Shown: positions 34,001 through 47,038 of the stretch, piece by piece
How positions within the stretch are numbered: the first letter of the stretch is position 1
Layout: every line of letters begins with the position of its first letter
Source of the DNA: Pleodorina starrii
Taxonomy: Eukaryota; Chlorophyta; Chlorophyceae; Chlamydomonadales; Volvocaceae
NCBI GenBank assembly: GCA_030267565.1
Contig: BRXU01000001.1
Span: forward strand, 8,442,501 to 8,506,500
Direction of reading: 5' to 3'
DNA length: 64,000 nucleotides
Translations under genes and position numbers: made by a program
The notes under the pieces: model-generated
What the model was told of the DNA's origin: nothing
What the model saw: the letters and a program-made list of their open reading frames with translations, nothing else
Database searches by the model: none

Positions 34001-37000
34001 GAAAATGAAGACGGCACCGCGGCGATGGAACGAAAGGCACCGTTGGACGGGGACGGATTGGTTGGCGGGCAGCGCCGCCTCTGCACCCTGCGGGATGCGG
34101 GCCTGTGGAAGCAGCTGCCTGGCGGGTTGCGTGCGCTTGCAGCGGGGCCGTGGAGCCCTACCCTCCTGGACACGCAGGCGTCATGTTGAGCCAACTCTTG
34201 TCCTGCCTGGCTGCCCGCCAAAAGCTGCGGGGGCGTCTTCTTTCAGTGTTGCGGCCGCCGCACGCGGTTTTACGTCATCCTCCGCGTGACCCACATCGCC
34301 TCTTGTCCTGCCGGGCTGCCCGCCAAAAGCTGCGGGGAATTTGGGGGGGTGTCTTCTTTCAGTGTTGCGGCCGAACGCACGCGATTTCATGTCGTCCCCC
34401 GCGCGACCCACATCGCCACGGGCTTGCTGGTGCCTCGCCTCCTGGCCTGCCAGCTCCATACCCTGCTGCGGTTGTTGTTGGGGATATGCCATGCTTGCTG
34501 CAGCCCTGGTCGCTGCGCATGCTTCCGGGAATGCTTTCATCCCCTCCGGGTGCCGCGTCTGTTCCTCTAGGGGATGTGCTTTACCCGGCAACCCCCTTGC
34601 GGCTCGCATTGGCGCAGGTGTGCGCCGTGGCCGAGCTGGTGCACCTGAAGCTCATCATGCTGGCGGTGCACCAGGGCCGAGTGGAGGATGCGGTGGCGCA
34701 GGTGCGGGCGCACCTGGCGCACTTCAACAGGCCGCCAGGTGAGAGGACCGAGCGGGAGAGGCGGTCTGCGTAGGGCGGCGGGGAGGGCCGGGGCGGGGCG
34801 GAACGCGTGCTGCGGGGCGGAGAGTGTTGGTTGTTGTGGGGTGCGTTACGGCGAGCGGGGGTTTGCAGGGTGGGTGAGGGGGGCGCGCGACGGGGGGGGG
34901 CGCGCTGACCCAGATCGCTGCGGGCGTCGTGGTGGCCCGTACCAGGCAAGGGCGGGCGCCCGGCTGAGGCTGAGGCTGGGCTTGCGGCGGTGGTTGCCCG
35001 CGCATCCGGGTGTTGCAACCCGTCCCCACGCACGGCCTGGGCCACGGCTGAAGCCCTCCTGGATCAACGCCCTGCGTCAGCGACGCTTCTCCGCCTGACA
35101 CCATACAGCCCAGCGCGGCCAGCGCGCGGAGCCATTCGGCTCGCCTCGCCTGCCTCTCTTGCCCGTACTTCCATTGCGCCTCGCGCCAGCGGCCCGCCGG
35201 TTTGCCGCGACAACGCGCACTCTGCCCGCCTCGGCCGGTCCTCGCCCTGACCCGACCCCCGTCTCGCCTTTATAACCCGCCTCGACCCCTGGTCCGCCGC
35301 CCTTCAGGCGTGCTGCCGCCCGCCGCTCAGAGCAGCCACCTGGGCTACCTCGTCCGGCAGCACCAGGTCGCCGCCCAGGAGGTGGGCACCCACGTGGACG
35401 CGCTGCCCGCCTATATGCCCTCACCAGCCAACGCCACCGGCGCCACCACCATGACGGGCGCTGGCGCGGGCTTCACTGGTGGCGGCGCCGCCGCCGGCGC
35501 GACGGGCCTGCAGCAGCAGCAGCTGCTGCCGCAGCAGCAACAGCAGCTGACCGGCGGCGGCGCTGCTGTCGCTGCCGGCGCCACCGGCGCCACAATCAAT
35601 TCCACGGGCGCGATCGCGGCGGCGGCGGCGAGCTCCACGCTGAAGGACTGCAGCCGCGCGCATCTGCTGATGGCGGCGGCGCGGATGGCGGTTGCGCGGC
35701 GGCAGGCGGCGGACGCGATGCGCGCGGCACGCGCCGGCGGCGGCGGCGGCAGCGGCGGCGGCGCGCCGCTGCTGGACACGGCGCCAGTGCGACGGGGGCA
35801 GTACGTGGGGCAGCTGGTGCTGCGGAACGAGGCGGCGCAGGTGAGCAGAGGCGCTGTGGGGGGGGGGAAGTTGGGGCTTGGAGGGCCGGGAACAGGGCAG
35901 TCGGCTGCGGGGTTGCCTTTGGGGGGCTGGGACCCGGAGGCTTGCTGGTGCGACGGGCGCTGGCGTTTCACCCTCAGCAGCCCCAGGCTCTCGGCTCTGC
36001 AGACCTGGACAAGCTTGCGAATGGCAGAATACTCTTCCTGGTGGGAAGTAGCCATTCAAGAGCGCTCCTCCCCCTCGCTTCCCTTACCGACCTTCCCAGG
36101 GCGGCTACTCGGCCCTGTCCGAGCACGACTACCTCTTGTTCCTGGAGGTGGGTATGTAAGGCGGGGGATGCGGAGCACCTCTAAACTGCCGCGAACCGGC
36201 GGGGCAAAGTCACGTCCACAAATGCCGACTGGTGGGTTGGGGTGGTTGGCCCTCTTGGTTGGCCCTCTTGGCGCGGGCAGACATCTTGACAACCGGTCGA
36301 TATGTGCGTGGCGGCAACCGACGGCGGCAACCCGAAAATGGAAAGTCGGGATGGAGCAGGTTTCGGGGCCAGGCACGCACGCGCCGGCCGCGCTGGTCGG
36401 CGCCTCTCTCAAGGAGGGGCGCGAAGTGCGGAACCTCAATGTCACCGCCCGGGTTTCCGCGCCCGAACCCGCTTTCCTTTGACGACTGCCGGCTCCCGCA
36501 TTCCTTGGTTGCCGGGAGCGCAGCGCAGATTTAGCAGATACCCCTCAACAGCACATCCTCCCTCCCCACCGAACCTCTGCCCTCTGCCCAAACACAGTCG
36601 GAGGAGTGCCGGCTAGTGACCGCCGCCTACGTCATCGACGTCATGAACTCGGCGCTGCTCATCCTCAAGGACTGCGCAGGTACGGGTGCCGGCACGCGCA
36701 CCCCCGCCGCTCGTAGCGGCCACGGCACGCTCGCCCAACACACATCGGCGCCGAAACCAGCCCGGCACCTCCCCGCGGACGAGGCGCCTGCAGCGAGCCA
36801 TTCATTCGAGTGACCCGTCGGCAGCCCGGGCTAGGCCCTGCACGGCGGGGTCCCTTTCGGTCTGGCGCCCCGGCACCCCTGCGCTCTGGTATACGCGCTT
36901 GCGTGCCCCTGTCGCTCTACATTCGTGCACCTGTCTGTCTGTCTATTTGTCCATCTTGACTGATTGCATGTCTGTGTCCGTCTGTCTGTTTGCGTGCCTG

Positions 37001-40000
37001 TCTCTGTGTGGCCGCCTGGCTCAGGGGTGGACCGGCTGCGCAGCCAGCTGGGCGGCATGATGGCTTCGGAGCACATCCTAGCCAACAACCTCTCGGCGGC
37101 AAGGAAGCTGCTGCTGCAGGTGGGTGGGTGGGCGAAGGGGCCAGCGGCAGCTGCAGGGGTTTGCAGCAGTTTCGCCAACGTCGCCTCCTTTCCTTTGGCT
37201 GCCGCTTCGTCCCATCTACCCCCATCAGGTGTGCCACCAGTATCGGCGGGAGGGCTGGCTGCTGCCGCTGCTGCAGGCGCTGGTCTCGCTGCGCGAGGTG
37301 GCGCAGCGGCTGCGTCTGCCGGCGGAGCACCTGTGCTACAGCCTGGAGATCGCCGCCCTGGCCACGCAGCTGCAGGTGCAGCAGCCACAGCACCCGCATG
37401 CCGCCGCTCTGTCGTCCCCGACGCAGCGGCTGCAGCGCCACCCGTCCTTGGCGGCAGCGGCCAACGGTGGTGGTGGCGGCAGCAGCGGCGGCGCGCCGCC
37501 GTCGCAGCTGCCGCACGCGCGCTCCACGCCCAGCTTGGCGGAGGAGCGCCGCGGCGCGGCGGCGGCGGCGGCGCTCAGCGCCGCCGTCGCGTCGCAGGCG
37601 TCCTGCGCGGCGCGGGTGGTTGACCCCGCGGCGGCGATGGCGGCGTGCCGCTCCGCCGTCAACACGCTCGTGACCGGCATCTCCGAGATCAAGCAAGGAA
37701 TCATGAAGACGCCTGCAACGGTGCCGCCGACGCCGTCGTCGGCCGAACCGCACGCGGCCGACGGCGGCGCGCCGCCGACGCCGTCGGGGCCGTCGACGCC
37801 GTCAAGCGTCAGCAGCGGCGGCGGCAGCAGCGGCGGCCTGCCGCGGCACTTCCATTACACGGTGCGCCAGTATATGTCTCCCGTCGCTCACGCGCGTGCC
37901 ACTCGATGCCACTCGAAACTGCCAAGGAAGCGAGCCGGGATGCGGGCGGGTGGGCGCTGCAGCCGCCTGGGCTTTGGATGGCTTTGGTCGTCATGGCGCA
38001 TGCCGTTTCACTCTTTTTGACTAAGCCGGCCCGACCCCGCCCCGCCCACCGCCCCGTTCTCCCGGCAGGTGGAGTACCTGGATCTGCGGGAGGCGCAGAG
38101 GCGGGCCCGCGAGGCCGGCGACCCGCGGCCCGTGGCTGACATCATGCACCGCCACACGCAGCAGGACTTTGGCTGGTGCAGGTGAGGAGCGGCGGGGCGG
38201 AGGGGGCAGGAGGCACGAGGGGCAGTGGGGCAGCGAGCCAGCCGGTAGGGCGGCGGCGGCTGCTTGCCATACCCCCGGGCTACGTGACGTCATGTGACGT
38301 GTCGTGATACCGTATGTTGATGGGCAAGGCTGCGGGAGGTGGCACGTCGCGTGCTCTTCCACCCACCGGGTGGAAATGAAACCCTCCGGGTCGTCTGGCG
38401 GCTGTGGCCTCCGCGCTCCCACCACCCGTCCGCGGTCCGCCTGCCTGCCCCTGGCCTCCAGGTGCCTGGCGCTTGCTGCGGGCTTCACGTACGGCCGCCC
38501 CGACCCCGACACGGTGGACTTTTACCTGGCGCTGTACAATCAGATGCCGCTGCCCATGCCGCTCAAGGCGGTGGTGCTGCACTTCGCGGACGACCACGTG
38601 AGTGGCCTCCGGTTGGAGGGCGGAGGAGGAAGGACGGGGAGGGAATGCGAGGACAAGAGGGAGAGGAGAGGGGAGAGAGGGAGCCTTGAACCCAACTCCT
38701 GTCTGCCCCGTTTTGCCTCCGCCTCCGACGCGCGACCATTCCCTCCGCATCCATCCTCCTCCCCTCCACTGCCCATGCCAGCCAGCCAGCGAGCTCACCT
38801 GTCTCGCCTGTCTTACCTCACCTCCCTCCCCCTCGCCTCGCGGACCCTCGCCTCCCGGACTGCAGGGCGACATGTGGGTGCAGGCGCTGCCGGGGATCCT
38901 CCCCGCGGACGAGGCGCCCACGGCCCCGCTGCCGCAGCACATCGGCTCCGCGCTGGACTCGGCCACGCACTCGTTCCACCACCTGCACCTCAACTCGCAC
39001 CTGAGGCCGCACACAGCCAGGCAGCAGCAGCGCCAGCAGGGTGGGCAGAACGGTGAGCTGGGGCAGGGGCAGCTGGGGCAGCAGGGCCAGGGGCAGGGGC
39101 AGCATCAGCAGGGGCAGCAGGGGCAGGGGCAGCAGGGGCAGGGGCAGCATCAGCAGGGGCAGGGGCAGCAGGGGCAGGGGCAACAAGCTGGGCTTGTGCG
39201 AGGCAGAAGTACGGTACCGTATCTGGAAGGGTGAAGAGGCGGGGCGGGTGGTGCCACACCCTCATGAAGGGTGTCGCCTGTCTTGGCTGGCAACTGAAAT
39301 GTTATCACGCAAAGATGAAAGCGCTGTGTGTAATGTGTCTTTTTTCTGGGCGCGGGGGCCTGGGGGACCGGTGGCGGTGTACAGGAAGCGGGAACTCATG
39401 TCGCGCTTCGGTGAAGCCTTCATGCCATGCACTCCGCTAAGGCTACGACCCCAATACGTCCTGATACTGTGCGAACCCGTACGGTCAACCATACCGGTAT
39501 GCAGACGGGGAGCAGTTCGGCTCGCCGACGCCCGCCGAATGGCGCAGAAGTCATAACGGTCAGGCAGCCGCCACCCCGGCAGGCTTCTTGGGGCGCGCGA
39601 GCGACAGCGGTGCCGCGCGGCTGCCCGGTGAGTGCGCGGGTGGAGTTTCGGGGCGGGGGCCACGCAGCGGCGCTGCCTTGCGGTGCCGTACATTCATCGC
39701 CTCCGCCGCCATACGCCAATTCCTAACAAACCACTCGAGTGGCAGTTCTGGCCCGGACGGTCCTCCGCCTCATCCCTCAACCCCCACCCCCTTCCTGCAA
39801 TTCTCCACCTTCCATTCGCCGCCGTAGGCCAGCTTCACCATACCGATGGGCCGCCCTCCACCTCCGACGCCTCAACGGCGGCGGCGCCGCCGCTGCCGCC
39901 GTACCGCTGGGCTCACTACTCGGTCCGCCTGGCGCCGCGCTGCCTGGGCCGCCTCCGCGCCGAGCGAGCGATCCTGCTCCTCTCCGACCACGCCACCGTC

Positions 40001-42896
40001 GTTTTCAAGCTGGCGTCCTTCCCGCCAGCCACCGCCGCGGCGGCGCAGCCCGGCGTGCTGACGGGGCCGCTGCTGGTGCCGCCGCGCGTCAGCGACGGCG
40101 CAAACGCGGCCGGCGCCGGCGCCGGCGGCGCCTCCGTCGACCACGCTGCGTCGCCGTTCCGCAGCGTGCGCGCTGCCGCCACCGCCGGTCCGGCGGTGTC
40201 GCCGGGGCAGCTGGTGCTGAACGTGGCGCACCTGGGGCCGCTGCCGACGCTGTCGTACGGCCTCCCCGCGGGCCTCGCGCTGCTGGGCGAGCATGCGCCG
40301 CTGCTGGCGGTGCTGGCGGTGCCGCCGGGAGGCAGGCCGCTGGTGGGTTGGGCTGAAATGGGATGGCCTGCCTACCTGGCTCCTGGGTTTGGGTCACATG
40401 CATGGTGTGGCGCCGTTCGGTTTGCTCACTTTCTAATTGCTGTGCGGAGTCGTTTTGGGGGCGGCTGCTTGACGGCAGCCGGGGCGTGGGTGGTGGGCGA
40501 GGAAGGGCTGCTGGAGAGGAGCGCGCGGCAGTTGGCACGAACCCTGCGACGCCGTTTGGGGGCGGGGGCACACGCATGCACCCCCCCCCCCACGCGTGCA
40601 TGCACACAGCCGCACCACACATCGGCACGCATACCCACACACGCTCGCACACGCACCCGCGCACCCCCCCGCCCCTCCTTACCCCCACCCGCAGGTTGGC
40701 GCCTCGATGGAGTTTGTGATCGGTCGCACCAGCGGGGGGCTGCAGCCCAGCGACATCGTACTCGTGGTGGATGACACGGTCGCCACCCGCGGCCTCATGG
40801 CCCTCAACAACGAGCGGTACCGCATCCCGCTGCCGCCCGTGGCGCCGGGTGCCAGCCACACGGTGCGGCTGTGGGCACGCTCTGCGGCTGCGGGCACGGC
40901 GGCGGTGGCGGCGGTGCTGCTGTGCCCCGCGCAGGTGACCGCAACCGCGACGCTCACCTTCGAGGAGCCGTTCGAGTTCAAGTGCAGGTGCGGTGCCCCG
41001 GGGGAGCGAGCGGGGCCTGGCGAGCGCCTCGACGCGTCCCATACCGCAACGTGCACTCCCTCCAGCCCCGGGGCCGCATGTGATTGCTGAGGGGCTGGAG
41101 GGAGCGCGTTGTGGGTTGGGACACCTCGCCGCCCCTGCATCCCGCTTTCCACTCCCTGGGCAAGCCTTGCACTTCCCAACCCCGCCCCACTGTTTTGCCT
41201 CATACTCGCCACGCTCTTTCCTCCAACCCACCACATCGCCCCTCTGCTTCCGCCGACGTCCAACTACGGTGGACGTCGGCGAGACCCAAACCGCTGCTCC
41301 TGGCCCCTGCCTCTTCCCTTCCGTCCCCGCTGCCGGCAGGATGTCTTCCGAGGTGGGAGTCCACACGCTGTCGTTGCCCCGCCTGAGCTCACGGGAGCTG
41401 GGGAGCACGGCGCTCACCATAGGTAAGAGTAAGACGGGCTGGGCTTCTCCGTGATTTGCTGGGGGTTCAGTTGAGGGTTGACAGAACCCTCTTCGTACCG
41501 GAGGGCTGCGCGCCGGCGGTTCCCCGGCTGGCTGGCTTGCTGCCTGGCTGGCTGGCGTTCTGCCTTGGATTGGCCGAGCCCCAAGCGGGCTCTCTTATCG
41601 GCTATTTGGCGTCCATGTGTGCTCGAGGGGGGTTTTGAGTAAGTGTGCCGCGGGAGGACTGCCTTGCCATATGCCAGGCAGGCACTTGCACCGACTCGCC
41701 AAGTGGGGAGGTGCCCCAAACGGTTTGCCGACTCAGCTGCAGCCGCAACGGCGGGGGCTGTCGGTCCGTGCAGCGCTTCGGCCGCCTTACACTGCCTCCT
41801 TCTCCATCTGTTTCATCTTCCTTCGCTCGCTTTCTGTGACCCCGCACACATGAACCATACCATCCAGCACCAACGACGCATCACACCCACGCATCACAAC
41901 CCCCACTAACCTCCCCGACCCGTCCGCAGTGTCTCATGTTATATAATGGAGCATCTCACTCTCCCTGATCCCCCGCCCCCCCACCCCCGAGCAGGCCAGC
42001 CCGTGATGGTGACCGCCATGATCCGTGCGCTGCAGCCCGCCACCCTGGAGCTGGCAGGGGCGCAGGTGGCCCTGGAGCCGGGAGCAGCCATCAAGCTGGT
42101 GGCTGACCCCAACCAGCAGATCGCGGCGCACGGCGGACCCGGGGGCGGGTCCGGGGGCACCGCGGCCATGCGGCTGTCGCGCGGCGACGTGTTCACGCTG
42201 CTGCTGCCCATCTGCCCCACGGAGCTGTTGGAGCACTCGCGCAGCATGGGCCGCCTCAACCTGCGCTGGCGGCGCTGCGCCGGCAGCGCGCTGACGCCGG
42301 CCATGCCGCCGTCGCAGGCGCAGGCGCAGCAAAATTCGCACGGGCATCACGGCAACGGGTCACACCCGCACCAGCACCAGCACAGGAGTGATCACCAGCA
42401 CGCGCAGGACGTTGCGGCGGGGCGTAAGAGCGCGGAACCTCCGGCGACGGGAGGACGAGGAGCAGGGACGGAAGGAGGCGGCGAGGGCGAGGGCGAGGCG
42501 GCGGACCCGCTGGCGAAGCCGTGCCCCGACCCGTGGGTCACTAGCGTGCTGGAGCTGCCGCGCGTGACGGTGTCGGAGAGCCTGCTGACGGCTCGGACGC
42601 TGGGTCCGGCGCAGATCACAACGGGCATCGCCTTCACCTACACGCTGCAGCTCCAGAACTTCAGCTCCACGCCCCTGGAGCTGATGATCTCGCTGATGGA
42701 CGCGCCCGGCTTCGCTTGCTCCAACGAGCGCTCGCCGTCGCTGTCGGTGCCGCCCCGCGAGCGCGCCTCCGTGGCCTGGACGCTCACCGCCTCGCTGCCC
42801 GGCCACCAGCAACTGCCGGGCGTGCGGCTGCTGGCGCCGCGGCACAACTGCGCGCTCACCACGCAGAGCCCGCACGTGTACGTGCAGCCCTTCTGA
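31059..42896 (+). CDS. TRAPPC11: TRAPP complex subunit 11 (foie gras family)
   Basis: Subunit of the TRAPP III vesicle-tethering/Rab-GEF complex, acting at ER-Golgi membranes. Exons: 31059-31269, 31387-31397, 31718-31779, 31965-32082, 32529-32593, 32921-33149, 33510-33596, 33912-33947, 34618-34738, 35308-35840, 36100-36147, 36598-36679, 37025-37119, 37229-37861, 38069-38181, 38462-38597, 38866-39052, 39828-40342, 40695-40987, 41340-41422, 41995-42896. Phases agree, 1519 residues. Evidence for the family: GILKSDWFAKHRGKKPAM, TWNRMMYGLKLIADAAGQ, ELCTAYYSRLSKHVADKAA, AVYAEFRQDWATAVAHYRES, YRREGWLLPLLQAL, and the end GHQQLPGVRLLAPRHN...YVQPF, which matches the conserved C-terminus. It is longer than animal homologues because of Ala/Gln/Gly inserts in exons 10, 14, 18 and 21. 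The 11-nt exon 2 and the 117-nt intron before it are in frame, so a version that keeps the intron is possible. Confidence 0.88.
34196..34417. repeat. Imperfect tandem duplication in TRAPPC11 intron 8
   Basis: Two adjacent copies (34196-34300 and 34301-34417) that both begin tcttgtcctgcc, share gctgcccgccaaaagctgcg and cttctttcagtgttgcggcc, and end gacccacatcgcc. The second has a short insertion. It lies in the intron 33948-34617. Confidence 0.85.
39058..39185. repeat. GGGGCAG/CAGCAG minisatellite in TRAPPC11 intron 17
   Basis: Irregular tandem GGGCAG and CATCAGCAG units directly after the donor at 39053. They read as Gln/Gly in frame, so read-through would extend the Gln-rich end of exon 17, but the phase match of 39052 to 39828 supports splicing. 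Confidence 0.8.
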
Positions 42897-44866
42897 GCGA
42901 GCGAGCGAATGAGCGGGTGGGTGGGTGGGTGGGTGCTGGGGCGCTGAGGCGCTGCCATGGCGGGGCCCAGCGCGGCCGATCGGGCCGGGCGCGGCACGAC
43001 CCTGCTCGCGACAGAGGAGGCCTCCGAGGGCCGAGAGGATGAGTGTGCGGAGTGCAGTCAGGAGGGTTCGTGTGACGGTGTCAGGAGAGCCGATGTACCG
43101 AACATGTTTCCTGGCAGCGCTGGTGGCGGGGGGTTGAGGGGCCGGGAAGTCGCGCTGGGTGTTGTGGGACTGTGGCGTTGCAACTGCGGCACATGCGTGG
43201 GGTGCTGCATGCGTGGGGAGGCGTGGGCAAGATCGGGCGGGAGGGTGGGGGCTGGTGCATCGTTTTCCCAACGTTCCATTCAGAACTCACGGCGGAATTC
43301 ATGTACAGTGGCGACGGGTCAGATTGCTGGCTTGGCGGACCTGTGGGGGTTGGGTCGGGTGGGATGCACGGACGGCCGGCGGCAGCAACGGCCGCTGCTT
43401 GTGGTGAGAGGCTGCCGTGCAGGGCAGAAGGGTGTGCCGCCGAGCCCTTCCCGTCGCGGCACGAGGAGCTGCTGGCTTGAGCGCAGCAGCCTCTGACTGG
43501 CTACGCGCGGTGTGGCCGCAGAGGAGAGCGGCTGCGGCCTACGCGGCTGCGCGTTGGGTTGGCACGTGCGCCACCAGCGAGTTCTGGCGTGAGGTCGGGA
43601 GATGGGGGCTCGGAGGTCGGGGAATGTGCCCTGACCTTCTTGCGGGTAGTTGCAGACCAGCCGGGTGTCTCTCCTGCGTGATCGACGGTGCTTGACAGCG
43701 ATTGACGAGGACCGTCTGCCCTCGCCTGCACACTACTGGGGGGGCACCGCAGGCCTCGGGGCTTTCCGACGGTGTTGGATCCTGTTCCCACACACCCTGA
43801 TGCACGCCCACGGTGGCCCCGCGCGTGAGCCGGAGGCATGGAGTCTCTGCTTTTGCCCCATACGCGCACCCGTGGGCTGCGCAGGAGTCCAAACCCTTAG
43901 TTAAGGTCCAAACGAAGCCAGAGGTTGAACTCAACGGCGGGGACATGCACGTCCGCCTGGCGGCTGTGGATTGCGAGGGGGGGTTATTACCGTAGATGGT
44001 GCGGATAATCAGCTCGGGAAGCCGCCTCGGTGCGTGCATTGCAGCCAAGCATATCGGACTTGAAGCGCCAACTCCAGGCCATCCAAGCATAGTCTTGGGC
44101 CGGGGCCGTGTGAAAGAGGAACGACGCCGGCCTGTAACATCGCCCGGCATGCACCGCTCTGTCACCGCAGTCGTCGAGAGCCGTACAGCTTGCAGACGTA
44201 TGGGTGGTTAATAGGCGCCCGTCATGAAGGACGTGTTTACTGCCGCGTGCTTCTTTGCAGGGACGCATAACACATTAGTCAGCGACGCAAGCGCGCATTC
44301 GGGACCCAAAACTTTACGCGGATCAAACGCACACGCACTTTGAAGAGTCAATACATGACCGTAGATCCATGCGCGCCCGACGCACGACCTGCCCGCTTCG
44401 CCAGTCGCCACCGTCCCAAACCCGTCACGACCACCCCTTCCGGGCAACCCACTGCCACCCACGCCGCCACCCATCGCTCCCCGCTCTCTGGTTTGGATGA
44501 TCCCCCGTCTGCGCTCTGCTTCCGACATGCCTTTGCATGTGGGTAAGCTCTATGCCGCGAGACGACAACACCAGCCATTTTCCTGTTATGTCCCTCCGCT
44601 CCTTCGCTTGCACACGTACAATTATCAATACTCACACGGCTCCCCTCTCCGCACGCATGCTGGTATGGACAACGAAGGAAACAGCAAACAAAAAGGAGCG
44701 AGAATCTTGCCTGAGCAAAACTCTGGAAAAAAGCCGAAGACTCTGCTCCTGGAAAAGCGCCGGACACCGCGACATTTAAACAGAGCGCAGGCGGGGGGGA
44801 AGCAGCTCCAGCTTCCAGGGCATCCTGGGCCCTCTTTCTCGCGCGCTTTTACGGCCTCGCCACATC
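42897..44866. other. Convergent intergenic region between TRAPPC11 and SRX
   Basis: 3' UTR of TRAPPC11 and the space before the sulfiredoxin stop. A plus-strand TGTAA at 44133-44137 may end TRAPPC11 mRNA. A GGGT tetranucleotide run sits at 42914-42935. ORFs here have no recognisable motif and I see no gene. Confidence 0.5.
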
Positions 44867-47038
44867 TTACATCATGTGCATTTTGAGGACTTCTTTGTTG
44901 GCCTTCCGTACTCGGCACCGGATGGTTTCGGCGCCCAGCCGCTGGTGCGCCTGCGCCCGGGACGTTGGGCGCGGTGGGCTGGGTTCAGAGTCAAGGGCTT
45001 GACTGGTGTCAAGTGCACGATTAATATTGTACTTGTTGCAGCTATTAAGCCCTATATAAAGCCGATTGCAGGGCGATGGCAACGAACAAAGGGAAGGGGG
45101 CGAGAGGAAGGGCCCTACTGGGGCCTCCTGACCGCAGCCGCGACCCCCACACGCCTCCGGCGGCGGCGTCGCAGCCCTATCGCACCGCCACCAGGCGCCC
45201 ATCAGGCTTCCCACTCCCCGCTGCTCGTCTCCCGCCCCGCAACACCGGTGGCGCGTCGCCCAACCCCCTTCATTAAGGATCACCTCGAAGCGGTGGCAGC
45301 CGGAGAAGCCGTAATACACGCCGTCGACTTCCAGGACGTCGATCTGCTCGCAGGGGGCGGGATAGGGGCAGTGGGGTGCGGCAGTGGGGGAGGGGCCGCG
45401 ATGTGGATGCGAGAAACGATGGCGAGCCCCCAAGGGAGCAGGGTACAGTAACAACCGCGGGATATCGTCAACGTGCGCCAGCTTTCGATTGCGTCTCATC
45501 CCCAACCCAGACCTTTCTTCCTCCCCCCAATGTCCCCCAGCAGCCCATCTCGGCTTTTCTCCTGATGCTGCCTCCCGCCTCCAGCCTGCGTGTGACAAAA
45601 GCCTCCAACTTCTCGCCGCACCGCTCCCTCACCCAGCCGCTCCCTCCCTCCCGCCATCCCTCCCACACATCCACTCCCCCCTGAGTCCCCCACCGGCTCC
45701 TGCAGCCCGATCTCCTTGATGCTCTCCATCAGCGCCTCAACCTTGGCCTGGTCTGAGGCAGCAGCCAGCAGCCAGCAGGCGGGGGCGGGGCGCCAGCAGC
45801 AGCAGCAGCAGCAGCACGCGTCACGCCGCAGCGAGAAGTACTTGCTGCTGGCAGCGCGTGTGTTTAATGGCAGCAAGAAACGGCAATAGAGCGGGCAGGT
45901 GATAGTGCCGGCGGGAGTGTCGGTAACACGCTGCAGCAGTCATGGGGGGCGGTGGCCGCGGCGCCCTGGCGGCTGCAGCGGGCGGGAATTGGGCTCATTC
46001 ACGGGAGGGACGAAAATGCCGCCAGATCACAAACTGTAGCCGCCAAGTTGCTTGCGGAGGCGCTAGGCAGCGCGCCCACTGCGGCGACGGCACCCCCTTC
46101 CCAAAGCGCCCTCCCTCACTCCGGCCCTCACCCCTCCCCGCTCCCTGCCAGCCCCACGCCCCCGGCACCGGCCCTCCAGCCCCTTCCGCGCTGTGTGGTG
46201 CCCTTTGGCCCAAGTGACCCGTTTACCCAGACGACGCTTGTTGGGTATCCTCCCACAAACCGTATCCAACAAGCCCGTCATACCGATCTGGATACGCTGC
46301 TTGTTGGCAGCGCATCCCAATGCGCCGTCGGGCATGTGCGTAAGGCGGGCCCGCACGTCGGCAGCCCACCCTCCCTGCTGCGCACTGCGCGCCCTCCCCC
46401 GCCTGCAGTTACCCTGAAGCCTGCCCCCCGGGCCCGCGCCCAGAGAGCCTGCTCGCCCTTTGCCTGCCTCCGGGCTGCCGGCCGCTGCCGGCCGCCGCTC
46501 ACCGTTGCCGCGGGTGCGCCCCAGCGGCCTGCGAATGGCAGCTACCGGCAGGTCCATCACCTGCCGCCCTTCGCCCCCACGCGAGCCGGCACCTACACAC
46601 GCGCGGATGCCGAAGATTCGAGTTCAGAGCCACCTTGCGAGACCTTGGGCGTGGTCATCGAGGTGTATCCAGCGGGGGAAAGGGCAGTCGGGTGGCCGCG
46701 AGCAGTTGGGGTCACACTCGGGTTAACTTACTTGCTGTATCGAAGGTCCAATTGTATTTCTTTGCGCCAGCTGCAGCGCCTGTGACGGGTGTGGGGGAGG
46801 TTGAATGTGGGGCGACCGAAGCGCTAGAGGAAAGGAAAGATGGACGTGAAGGCAAGCGTCTCGCACCTCCGCTCGGGGTCTGTCCGCCGGTCGGGCTGAC
46901 GCCTGAGTCTGATTGTCGCTGATCTGCACTAAAGCATGATATCACCCTTAGCCGGCGCTGGCATGCGGGTCGCGCGACTGGCTTGATGTACGGGCTTGCA
47001 GCGGCAAAATGAACACGGCGTGAAACAATGCTATGCAT
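44867..47038 (-). CDS. SRX1: Sulfiredoxin, plastid-targeted
   Basis: Reduces the cysteine sulfinic acid of over-oxidised 2-Cys peroxiredoxin using ATP. Five minus-strand exons: 47038-46732, 46592-46503, 45752-45694, 45343-45284, 44950-44867; phases agree, 199 residues. The C-terminal 90 residues match the family: VMDLPVAAIRRPLGRTRGND (114-133), QAKVEALMESIKEIGLQEP, IDVLEVDGVYYGFSGCHRFE with the catalytic Cys at about 168 in FSGCHR, and AHQRLGAETIRCRVRKANKE. The first 110 residues are Ser/Ala/Arg-rich and start MHSIVSRRVHFAAAS, which looks like a plastid transit peptide; that exon rests on a perfect gtaagt donor and phase match, not on homology. The final codons ATG TAA contain a TGTAA poly(A)-type motif. 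Confidence 0.93.

Noticed and set aside
11545..47038. Thiol-metabolism gene cluster (GSH1 with sulfiredoxin)
   Set aside because: The two genes are about 27 kb apart with three unrelated genes between them; no shared regulation is visible.
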